Assembly (NCBI GenBank): GCA_913061385.1
Contig: CAJXTM010000115.1
Location: 1-8,297 of the forward strand
DNA: 8,297 nt
From: an uncultured Rhodopirellula sp.
Lineage (GTDB): Bacteria > Planctomycetota > Planctomycetia > Pirellulales > Pirellulaceae
Direction of reading: 5' to 3'
Shown here: in pieces, positions 1-7,288 of the stretch
Layout of the letters: every line of letters begins with the position of its first letter
Position numbering within the stretch: the stretch's first letter is position 1
Position numbers and translations under genes: made by a program
Notes under the pieces: generated by a model
The model's input: only the letters and a program-made list of their open reading frames with translations
Told to the model about the DNA's origin: nothing
Databases searched by the model: none

Positions 1-25
1 GCTCGGAGATGTGTATAAGAGACAG
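1..25. other. Nextera adapter remnant (left contig end)
   Basis: These 25 bases are the 3' part of the Illumina Nextera Read 2 adapter: six bases of the adapter-specific arm (GCTCGG) followed by the 19-base Tn5 mosaic end AGATGTGTATAAGAGACAG. The match is exact and runs straight into coding sequence at 26. It is library-preparation sequence left in the assembly, not a natural transposon end. The gene at the left edge is truncated here by the artefact. Confidence 0.97.
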
Positions 26-3000
26 CTGTTTGAGTATTTCGTGGAAGCATTATCGAAAATGGTTTGCAGCACCTGTGTTTCCTTTTGCGTAGGGTAGCGA
101 GAGGTGGCGAGTCGAAATCCATAACGTAATCGCTCTTGGGTTGTATTCCCGCCGGCACGCATCAACCGTTCAGCCATGTGGCGTGATGCTTCGATGAATT
201 GAGTGTCATTCAACGTCACAAGGGCTTGCAACGGGGTATTGGTTCGCGCCCGCCGAATGATGCATTTCTCTCGAGTGGGAGCGTCAAAAATCTGCATGGC
301 TGGCGGGGGAGCTGACCTTTTCCAATAGGTATAGATGCTGCGCCTGTACAGCTTGTCACCGTGGTCTTGGGTGAAACGTGGGTTGCCACCCAGACCTACT
401 TCTGCCCAGAGTCCCGGTGGCTGGTAAGGTTTGACCCCTGCTCCACCAATCTTGTCATTTAATAAGCCGCTCAGACTCAGCGCGGTGTCGCGTATGAACT
501 CTCCCTGCAATCGAAATCGAGGCCCGCGGATAAGTTGTTGGTTCTCGGGGTCGGTGCGGTAGGCAATTGCGGTGCTTGCAGAAGATTGACGATACGTCCG
601 CGACATGACGATCTCCTTAAGTATTCGTTTCACATCCCAGCCATGTTCACGGAAATCCACGGCTAGCCAGTCAAGCAACTCGGGGTGGGACGGAAAATCA
701 CCCTGCGCTCCAAAGTCTTCCGGGGTGCTTACGAGTCCGCGGCCAAAAAGCATTTGCCAGTATCGGTTGATTGCGACGCGGGACGTCAGCGGGTGTTCTG
801 CTGTGAACAGCCACTGCGACATGCCCAAGCGGTTTTTGGGAGCGTCGTCAGGCATGGCAGGAAGAGCAGCGATTGTTCCCGGAAAAACCTCCTGATCAGT
901 TGGTGAATCATACGCACCGCGATTCAGGATGAACGTCTTGCGAGGCTTGGGTTGGTTACCCATGACCATGACTGTCGTAAGAGGTTTTTTGAGTTCTGTG
1001 ATCTGCGATTGCAAGGATTTCTGCTTTTTCAGAAGTCCAGAGTATTCCTTGTCTTGTGTGGTCAGATAATGCTTCTTGATGGTTTCGTTCTGAGCATCCG
1101 TGCGTTTCGAAGCTTCGATCGCAAGTAGTTCGGAAATCGGGTTGGTGTTAGCAAGCAGTTGGATTTCGGTGATGCTAAGATCGCGGTCATAGATGCGGAT
1201 ATCATCAACTTGTGCCTTGAGCCTCGAGCCCGGATGTCGACTGCCGATCAGCAGTGTTTTTTCTGTTTTGATGGTGTCTTTCAAGCGATCCTGTTCGATG
1301 TTCCATTCCCACTCTTCACCATTGACATAAATCTGGATACCCGAAGCTTTCGATGAACCGTCATAGACTGCAAATACATGGTGCCACTTGTCTGCGTCCA
1401 GCTTTTTCTTGGTGGTCACCTTGATTGCGTTCTCAGGCCACGTGTTGATCAAGTGGACTGAGACAGAACTGTTACCGGCGTAGAGATCAAATCCTCGGTA
1501 TTTCTTGCCATCGTCCATCTTGGCAATCAGAGCACCTTGGCCGCTGTTCTTTGCTGGCTTGATCCAGCCACCGTAGGAAAATGAGTCCGTGCGTTCAAAG
1601 TCAGCTATTGAGCCTGCATCAACCCAGTTGGAACCGTTCAACTTCAGGGTGAAGTCGTTGCGTTCGGCGACCCAATCAGCGTTGCCTTTGATCGTTGCAG
1701 TGATTACCGCGGGGGCATCCGTCTTTTCCGGGGCTGTGTTTGTAAGTGGAAGGCGGCTTTTGGTCTTGTTTTTTGAACCTTCAGCGAATGGCAGGTGCAG
1801 AATACTGCCCGCAGGATGCGGCACAGTGCTACTAGTTTCTGAGGTTTGCTTTTTTAACCAAATCCCGAGCGTTGGGCCGCAGTTGGCGGCAATCTTTGCC
1901 AGCCGTTCTTTGGCACCAGCAAGATCAGTTTCGACGTCCGGAAGCCGTGCTTGCTTTTCAGGATCCGCGATGTCCATGGTGGGCGCAGCATTGCCACCCC
2001 GTGTTTGCATTCCACCATCGCTGCTGACGTTAAAGAATGCGAAGAACTTGTAGTATTCTTCTTGAGAGATGGGGTCGTATTTATGATCGTGGCATTGCGC
2101 ACACTCCATCGTCAGGCCCATCCATACGGTGGACGTCGTCTTGACTCGGTCAACCGCATACTCCACGCGATACTCTTCCGCAAAAGCGCCACCCTCGTCA
2201 GTGGTTCCGTTGTTACGATTGAAACCTGCGAGGACCTTCTGCTGTTGATTTGCCTCGGGCAGCAAGTCGCCCGCGATCTGGGCTACTGAGAACTGGTCGA
2301 ACGGCATGTTTTGGTTGTAAGCTTCGACAATTGCATCCCTCCAGCCCCACATGTCTCGTGGGCCATCTGCGTGATACACGCTGGTGTCGCCATATCGAGC
2401 TGCGTCCAGCCACGCGAGGCCCATGCGCTGGCCGTATCCGGGAGAAGCGAGTAGGCGACTGACGACGGTGTCGTAGGCATTAGGGGAAGTATCTGCCAAA
2501 AATGCATCAACCTCTGAGAGTGTTGGTGGCAGCCCCGTTAAATCATAAGTCACGCGACGTAACAGCTTTTCCTTGGATGCTTCATTATTCAAGTCGCCTG
2601 ATGGCGATTGTTTGGCAACCAATTCGTCAATCACTTCACGCGGAGTTTTCGCTTGGGTGCCAGTTTTGGTCGGAGCCGAAAACGACCAGTGCTGTGACCA
2701 CGACGCACCTTCTTTGACCCACTGCGTTAGCAACGAGATCTCCTTGGCAGAAAGCTCTTTTTTGGTCTCTTTGGGTGGCATCTGGCTATCATCTGTTGCC
2801 AGAATTCTTGTGATCAGCTCACTTTCATGTGGGGATCCCGCTTTGATCATCTCACGCGCGTTGGGTTCCAGATCGAGACGCAAATCTGCTTCTTGATGCT
2901 CTTTGTCGGGTCCATGGCAGAAAAAACACTTGTCTGCCAGGATTGGGCGGATGTCCCGGTCAAATAGTATTTCCGGTGATGCAGCCCCAACGGATATCGT

Positions 3001-3048
3001 GAGGGGCGACAACACAAGAGTCAGGTAACTCAGATAGAGCAGACGCAT
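26..3048 (-). CDS. PSCyt1 / DUF1549 / LamG / DUF1553 secreted cytochrome-like protein (3' truncated)
   Basis: An uninterrupted frame of 1007 codons runs from ATG at 3048 into the left adapter. I translated it throughout and found no stop or frameshift. Residues 1-23 form a Sec signal peptide. The Planctomycete cytochrome C domain (PSCyt1) follows, with haem-type CFFCH at 41-45 and a likely axial Met in QMPP at 90. DUF1549/PSCyt2 spans about 157-335 and contains a second CxxCH, CAQCHDHKYDPI, starting at 316. A LamG/concanavalin-like fold spans about 457-636 (WHHVFAVYDG, IYVNG, VDDIRIYDRDLS). A charged predicted coiled coil lies at about 645-690. DUF1553/PSD1 runs from about 738 (NRYWQMLFGRGLV, SHPELLDWLA, NTPLQALVTLND) to the cut. 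Compared with the family, roughly 50 C-terminal residues are missing. The family is exported and its biochemical role is not established. A link to polysaccharide breakdown has been proposed, and such genes often sit beside a DUF1501 gene, which would lie beyond the left end. No clear Shine-Dalgarno precedes the start. Confidence 0.95.
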
Positions 3049-3092
3049 GAATGTGTGCAACTGTTTGGACGGAGTGTTAGGAGGGAGCGATC

Positions 3093-3101
3093 ATTCTAGC
3101 A
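3093..3101 (-). promoter_or_regulatory. possible extended -10 promoter of the PSCyt1/DUF1553 gene
   Basis: On the minus strand the sequence reads TGC TAGAAT, which fits an extended -10 element (TGn followed by a hexamer one base off TATAAT). It would start transcription near 3086 and give a leader of about 38 bases before the ATG at 3048. No convincing -35 hexamer lies 16-18 bases upstream. It sits between the putative terminator of the preceding unit and the gene, where a promoter is expected. The call rests only on a short motif. Confidence 0.3.
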
Positions 3102-3188
3102 ACTTTTTACCGATTACTGACGTGGCCAAACGACGCAAGAACAAGGGTGCTATTCACCAGTTTAGTCGCAAATTGAAATAGAGATATT

Positions 3189-3223
3189 GGAAGAAGAACG
3201 CATGGAATTGTACATTCCACGCG
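3189..3223 (-). terminator. probable intrinsic terminator after the TPR gene
   Basis: In minus-strand RNA, CGCGUGGAAU (3223-3214) pairs with AUUCCAUGCG (3208-3199) around the loop GUACA, giving a 10-base-pair stem. The fourth pair is G-U in this strand but would be an A-C mismatch in the plus strand, so the hairpin favours the minus-strand transcript. The tail is UUCUUCUUCC, which is U-rich but interrupted. The stem begins 29 bases after the stop codon of the TPR gene and precedes the next gene, as expected for the end of a transcription unit. The interrupted U tract makes efficiency uncertain. Confidence 0.5.
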
Positions 3224-3252
3224 GGTGGGCAAGAGAACGCTGGGGGTTGGAT

Positions 3253-4902
3253 TCAATCCTGCTTGGCCCCGCCCAGAGTTACCGTCAGCTTGTATTTGTT
3301 CTGAAGATGCGCGTGGGCTCGACTTGCGTATTGGTCTTTGGGAAACAATCGGCAGACCTTTTTGAATGCGGCAATGGCTTTGTCGCTGTTTTTAGCTTCT
3401 TCCTGCGTGTATCCGATTTGCAACATTGCGGCGGGGGCTTTGCCCTTATCGCCCCCAGCAATCTGGTTGTAGAGGGTGACTGCTTCACCGTGCTGCTTCA
3501 GTCGGCGGTGGCATGATGCCATTTCCCAATAGCTCTCTGGAAAGCGTTCCGACTGCCGAAAATACCCAATGGCATCCTTCCATTTTCCCGCCTCCTTGTG
3601 GGTCATTGCCGTTTCCCATAACCAGCGATCGCCGTCCGTGGGATCTTCCTGCACTAATTGCTGATACAAAGTGATTGCTTCGGTATATTTTTTAAATTCT
3701 CGATAGGTATCAGCACTGGCGGCTTTCCATTTGGATTTGTTGTCGGTGTCCGTTGCCATCAATCGGTTGTAGGTCTGAACGGCTTGGGGCAGGTCTTTTT
3801 CTTGCCGGTAACTGGATGCGGTCAACTGCAGACCCAAAATCTCATCGTCGAATTTTCCATAGGCTTGTCGAGCTTTGGAGTACAGTCCATTTGCCCGGTG
3901 CCAGTCAGCGATCCGTTGTAACAGTTGATCGTCAGTGCCAAAGCGTTTGGCGATCTTTGCAAACTCGGTTTCAACTTCGGCTGCTCGTTTGCCTATTTGT
4001 AAAACGTCGATGACGAGGAAACAGAGGTTTCTTGCATCGATTTCTTCCTGCTCTGCAGTGGTTTTTGGGGGGTCTAGTTGGCGAAGGAAAGCTATGATTT
4101 CGTTCGCGACTGTCATTGATTTGGGCAGGGTTTCAGAGTTGCCTGCTAATCTTTGCAAAGTCGATCGGGATTGGCTGACTACTTCACTTGCTAGGCGTTC
4201 GTCTTGATACGTGGTGTTTAAGGCTTTGATCGCTTCGGAGGTCGCAGCGTTGGCAAACAGAATGTTTGCCAACTGAACTGAAGCGGTTTCACATTGACGG
4301 CGAGTGCGTTTGTCACGCACTGCGTCGAAGGTCAATTTTTTAAGGATATCTGTTTTCAGTTTGTCGTCTTCCTCAACGCTCGCGATGTCTGCGAGAGCTA
4401 CCATAGCCATAACACCTGAGAGCTGCTTGGGGTGTTGAGTGGCGACTTCGTTCAGGGCCGTCTTTGCCTTCTGGCTCTGGCCAATATCCTTGAGGGTTTT
4501 GCCAACGTAATACGCTGCGACGATGGCGTCATCTGAATCCGGCCAGTAGTCAACGACTGATCGGAAGCCATCGTTGATTGCAGTGTTCTGGCGACGCATG
4601 GCTACCTGACAGATCGACCACTTTAACAATGCGTGAGATGCGCCATCGCTGGCTTCATACAACGTCACATACTTGTCGTATTCATCTGCTGCGACTGACC
4701 AGTTCTGGTCGCGAAAGTACTTGTCCGCGACCTTCATCTGGTGTCGTTCTACTTCACGCAGTTGCCCCCAACGTTCCAGAGACATTTCATGCAATTGGCT
4801 CGTTTGTGCCGGGGATGGAGTTGGAAACCCGAGGCACAGCGTTGCAAATCCGAAGCACAGCAGCGTTTTGCGTATCAGTCTTTGTTTTGTGCGTCCAACC
4901 AT
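3253..4902 (-). CDS. secreted tetratricopeptide-repeat protein (CpoB/YbgF-like position)
   Basis: A 549-residue protein starting at ATG 4902. Residues 1-32 form a signal peptide: basic MVGRTKQRLIRK, a hydrophobic LLCFGFATLCLGF core and likely cleavage after SPA, so the mature protein should be periplasmic. Most of the rest is helical repeat. TPR-like units are seen at about 56-89, 325-358, 358-391, 393-426 (KKYTEAITLYQQLVQEDPTD), 427-459 (GKWKDAIGYFRQ), 460-488 and 491-524 (DKAIAAFKKVCRLFPKDQ). The middle, about 130-320, is helical with less regular repeats. No catalytic motif is visible. The final TPR resembles the C-terminal TPRs of CpoB/YbgF in Tol-Pal loci. The start lies inside the preceding DUF4159 gene, overlapping it by 28 bases, and this start keeps a complete signal peptide. 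It is the last gene of the operon and probably acts as a scaffold or partner of the ExbBD machine. The partner is unknown. Confidence 0.92.
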   Translation of the reverse strand: MVGRTKQRLIRKTLLCFGFATLCLGFPTPSPAQTSQLHEMSLERWGQLREVERHQMKVADKYFRDQNWSVAADEYDKYVTLYEASDGASHALLKWSICQVAMRRQNTAINDGFRSVVDYWPDSDDAIVAAYYVGKTLKDIGQSQKAKTALNEVATQHPKQLSGVMAMVALADIASVEEDDKLKTDILKKLTFDAVRDKRTRRQCETASVQLANILFANAATSEAIKALNTTYQDERLASEVVSQSRSTLQRLAGNSETLPKSMTVANEIIAFLRQLDPPKTTAEQEEIDARNLCFLVIDVLQIGKRAAEVETEFAKIAKRFGTDDQLLQRIADWHRANGLYSKARQAYGKFDDEILGLQLTASSYRQEKDLPQAVQTYNRLMATDTDNKSKWKAASADTYREFKKYTEAITLYQQLVQEDPTDGDRWLWETAMTHKEAGKWKDAIGYFRQSERFPESYWEMASCHRRLKQHGEAVTLYNQIAGGDKGKAPAAMLQIGYTQEEAKNSDKAIAAFKKVCRLFPKDQYASRAHAHLQNKYKLTVTLGGAKQD

Positions 4903-6398
4903 TTTGAATACTCGGAGTGTGCGTAGAACGTAACATTCGTACCGATGCGATAGCAGGATTCCCAGATGTCAGCGTTCACCCCTGCATGTCCGTCAGACCA
5001 TGCATCTCCGATGTCGCCAGGGTGATAATAGGCAAGCCAACGACCATCTTTGTACCAGCCCAACGCTTCTTTACCACCATGCGGAGCGACGTAGGGCAGG
5101 TAAGGGATTTGGTAGGGGATTCGGTGGATCACATCGTCAAGAGGAATGGGGACCGGTTTCACATTGGGTAAGACCCGGTTCATCATTGAAATGAATTGGT
5201 TGTGGAAGTGCCGGCTGCCTCCGTTATCACCGAACAACATGCCGTGCTTGTCGGTCAGGTATTCACGTAGAGTTTTGAGTTCGGAATTTGAAAGTGAAAT
5301 GTTTTGCTGCCCAGTCATGTAAACCAGCGGAGGGCTTTTACCAAGTGGGAAATTATTCAACTGGTCAATCGTTCTTGATTCAGTTCGCTCGGCAACTTTG
5401 TGCTGGGTACGTATCCCATACTCCAGCAACATGTTCAGATCGCCGCCAACGCCGTAGTCCTGATCCCAGTCGCCACCACTGTATTCGAGGCGGATGAAAC
5501 GTACTTTTCCCCGGAATGTGCCGCCACTGAATCCGGCTCCTTTTCCTTCGCCTTGCCCGATTTGGTAGGCATGTTTGGTGATCTCTGTAAGTTGCAGTTG
5601 GACTTCGTCAATCGGCGGAACGGCAAAAATGATTGAACTGAGCGGGTTAATGATGTATTTCTTTCGAATCACCTTTTTGATTTTGACAACCTGCGCCAGT
5701 TGCTTTTGTTCGCCACCGCCGGCGGGCATTTCATAGATCTCTCGGCAGCCACCAAGTTGGGAAAACAACAACAGAATTAGGAGGAAGGCAAATGTGTAGG
5801 TTATTAACGCCAAAAAGGATTGATCGAGTTTCCGGCTTCGTTGCCCGTGTGGCAAGACGTTTGGGTTGCCCGGGTGACATACATAACGCAGGAGGGGGGC
5901 GGGTCTGGGTGGCCACCACTGGACGGCATAAAAACTTGCATCCAAGTTTAGGGGGTTCCAGATCGCCTTGGCGGAGTCCGGTGCCGGGTCGCGTTCTGAA
6001 CTGAGTCGCCGGTAGTACACCGATGCCCGCTCGACTGCCCAAACGATCCACAGCAGGCCGATGCCGAACAGGACCGCAGTACCCCATCGGGCCACGTTTG
6101 CTCTCGCAGAATCTAAAATGAATGTGTCCAACGCTACAAGGGCGAGTTGCCACCAAACCAGGAAGAGCACAGTCGCGGTTAGCCAGCGTTGGATTTGAGT
6201 TGTACCTTCGTCAAGGTAGGTGTTCCGAAACCAGCAAAATGCGAGTGGTAGCGAAAGAAGCCCCAGAATGAGGTGTGCCCAGTTCGGGAGCATTTGCAGC
6301 GTGCGGACTTCGATCAACAGCAATGCCCAGACACAAAGGTAGACCACCGTCCATCGAACGGTTGGAGAGACCCGATGTGTATCGCTGCTTGAGTTCAC
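4875..6398 (-). CDS. DUF4159 domain protein with five predicted membrane helices
   Basis: A 507-residue protein starting with GTG at 6398. That GTG overlaps the TGA of the upstream gene (GTGA), and the first internal Met would delete the first helix. Hydrophobic segments lie at about 14-33, 40-57, 73-93, 104-122 and 195-213. A Trp/Pro-rich loop lies between helices 4 and 5 (WNPLNLD, QWWPPRPAPLL). After helix 5 comes LGGC at 215-218, a basic stretch (VVKIKKVIRKKYIINP, 237-252), a Gly-rich linker (GQGEGKGAGFSGG, 281-293) and the DUF4159 domain at about 297-500. That domain is recognised from YSGGDWDQDYGVGGDLNMLL, LVYMTGQQ, LREYLTDKHGMLFGD, NRVLPN and GRWLAYYHPGDIGDAW. DUF4159 has no established biochemical role. 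Its fold is, as I recall, related to glutamine-amidotransferase-like domains, but no catalytic Cys triad is evident. With five helices and a cytoplasmic N-terminus the domain would be periplasmic. Its position behind ExbB and ExbD genes suggests it is energised by, or part of, that complex. Confidence 0.92.
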   Translation of the reverse strand: MNSSSDTHRVSPTVRWTVVYLCVWALLLIEVRTLQMLPNWAHLILGLLSLPLAFCWFRNTYLDEGTTQIQRWLTATVLFLVWWQLALVALDTFILDSARANVARWGTAVLFGIGLLWIVWAVERASVYYRRLSSERDPAPDSAKAIWNPLNLDASFYAVQWWPPRPAPLLRYVCHPGNPNVLPHGQRSRKLDQSFLALITYTFAFLLILLLFSQLGGCREIYEMPAGGGEQKQLAQVVKIKKVIRKKYIINPLSSIIFAVPPIDEVQLQLTEITKHAYQIGQGEGKGAGFSGGTFRGKVRFIRLEYSGGDWDQDYGVGGDLNMLLEYGIRTQHKVAERTESRTIDQLNNFPLGKSPPLVYMTGQQNISLSNSELKTLREYLTDKHGMLFGDNGGSRHFHNQFISMMNRVLPNVKPVPIPLDDVIHRIPYQIPYLPYVAPHGGKEALGWYKDGRWLAYYHPGDIGDAWSDGHAGVNADIWESCYRIGTNVTFYAHSEYSKWLDAQNKD

Positions 6399-6868
6399 TC
6401 CAACCCGTCCAGAATCTTGTCGAGGCGGTTTTCGAGTGAGTCGGGTTTGCTGTCCGGATCTGCACTTTCTCCGATGCCCATAGCTTCGATCGCGTTTTCT
6501 GTCGCATCAACTGAATCAGGATCAACGCTGACCGAGTCGTTTTGAACATCCGCAACCACGCCGGGGGCCGTTTGGGATTCTCCGGCCGTTTGGTTTCCAT
6601 CTTCAGACGTTGCTTCGGAGGTGGTGTTGTTGTCTTCAACGTCTGCGGCGCGGGCATTCTCAGATGGATTGGTGGGGCCTAGCCCGAGAGCGAACGTGAG
6701 GAATGTTGCGCCGAGCAAAATCCCGATTCCGGTAAATGCGGCGGTAAACATGCTGGCCATCAGACTGCTGGAAGCAGCGGATCCCATGACTTCCTGTGGG
6801 CTGCGCGGTTTAAGCTCAGCAATGAGCAAACGCAGCTCATTGGCAGTTGGTTTGCTTTTCATTTTCAT
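6395..6868 (-). CDS. bitopic inner-membrane protein of unknown family, acidic C-terminal tail
   Basis: A 157-residue protein that I cannot assign to a family. The N-terminal 35 residues are basic (six Lys/Arg in the first 22) and contain SPQEVMGSAASSS. One hydrophobic segment follows at about 36-62 (MFTAAFTGIGILLGATFLTF). The rest is a low-complexity, strongly acidic tail rich in Asp, Glu, Ser, Thr and Asn, probably disordered. It ends in a short amphipathic helix (SLENRLDKILDGLE). The positive-inside rule places the tail in the periplasm. The layout of one N-terminal anchor plus a long disordered periplasmic region recalls TonB/TolA. However, there is no Ser/His pair in the membrane segment and no TonB C-terminal domain. 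The gene starts 2 bases after the second exbD-like gene stops and ends in a GTGA overlap with the DUF4159 gene, so it is a genuine operon member. A second ATG two codons in could also serve as start. Confidence 0.85.
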   Translation of the reverse strand: MKMKSKPTANELRLLIAELKPRSPQEVMGSAASSSLMASMFTAAFTGIGILLGATFLTFALGLGPTNPSENARAADVEDNNTTSEATSEDGNQTAGESQTAPGVVADVQNDSVSVDPDSVDATENAIEAMGIGESADPDSKPDSLENRLDKILDGLE

Positions 6869-6870
6869 TT

Positions 6871-7275
6871 TTATTTTCGTTTCTCTTCGAGTACGTGCAT
6901 GATTGTTCCACCGGCTTCGCTGACGGCCTCGATGATCGGTTCAAAATGGTTGGCGGTTGCATCTCGATGGACCTTCAACAGCACCCGCCGGTCGTCGCCT
7001 GTTGTGGTTCCTAGAATTTGTTCGATTTGCGGGGCCAATTGAGCAATGCCGATCTGCTGTCCATTGAGGTAGTATTTACTTTCAGCGTCAATCACGATGC
7101 TCACCTTTGCTGCTCCTGCTTGGGTTACGTCGATCGTATCAGCGGGATCCCATTGCAGGTGACTATCATCGGTCGCCTTTGCCAAGATGACAAAGAAGAT
7201 CAAAAGATTGAATGCAATGTCACCCATTGCCATGCTGGGCACAGTTGCTGCGAGTGGACGGCGGCTTATCTTCAT
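6871..7275 (-). CDS. ExbD/TolR-like proton-channel accessory protein 2
   Basis: A 134-residue ExbD/TolR family protein from ATG 7275. The frame stays open to a TTG at 7353, but that start would overlap the preceding gene by 65 bases. The ATG lies 13 bases after its stop and gives a normal family length, so I prefer it. The architecture is a short basic N-terminus (MKISRRP), one membrane segment at about 18-35 (GDIAFNLLIFFVILAKA) and a periplasmic domain of about 100 residues. Asp19 matches the membrane Asp that carries the proton pathway in ExbD/TolR. The C-terminal half (RVLLKVHRDATANHFEPIIE, SEAGG) fits the ExbD fold. It should assemble with the ExbB-like pentamer as a stator subunit using the proton gradient. 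It is clearly related to the preceding ExbD but not a recent duplicate. Confidence 0.93.
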   Translation of the reverse strand: MKISRRPLAATVPSMAMGDIAFNLLIFFVILAKATDDSHLQWDPADTIDVTQAGAAKVSIVIDAESKYYLNGQQIGIAQLAPQIEQILGTTTGDDRRVLLKVHRDATANHFEPIIEAVSEAGGTIMHVLEEKRK

Positions 7276-7288
7276 GTCCCTAGTGGTC

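Noticed and set aside
1589..2289. Plus-strand frames of 154 and 112 codons, and the minus-strand frame at 1854-2102
   Set aside because: They lie within the continuous PSCyt1/DUF1549/DUF1553 frame, which has clear family motifs. None of them shows a recognisable domain.
3187..3516. Plus-strand frame of 109 codons starting in the intergenic region
   Set aside because: Most of it is antisense to the TPR gene, its start sits beside the minus-strand terminator hairpin, and no domain is recognisable.
5891..5912. G-rich run on the plus strand, a possible G-quadruplex
   Set aside because: The run is the complement of Pro/Arg codons in the PPRPAPLL part of the DUF4159 protein. The transcript is C-rich there, and the G tracts do not form four well-separated GGG runs.
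6395..6868. The bitopic protein as a TonB or TolA homologue
   Set aside because: Only the general layout matches. The membrane segment lacks the Ser/His signature, there is no Pro-rich or Ala/Lys-rich helix, and there is no TonB-type C-terminal domain.
6851..6885. A-rich junction between ExbD2 and the bitopic protein as a programmed slippage site
   Set aside because: Runs are only 4-5 A long. Both frames have normal starts and stops, and a 2-base gap explains the arrangement without frameshifting.
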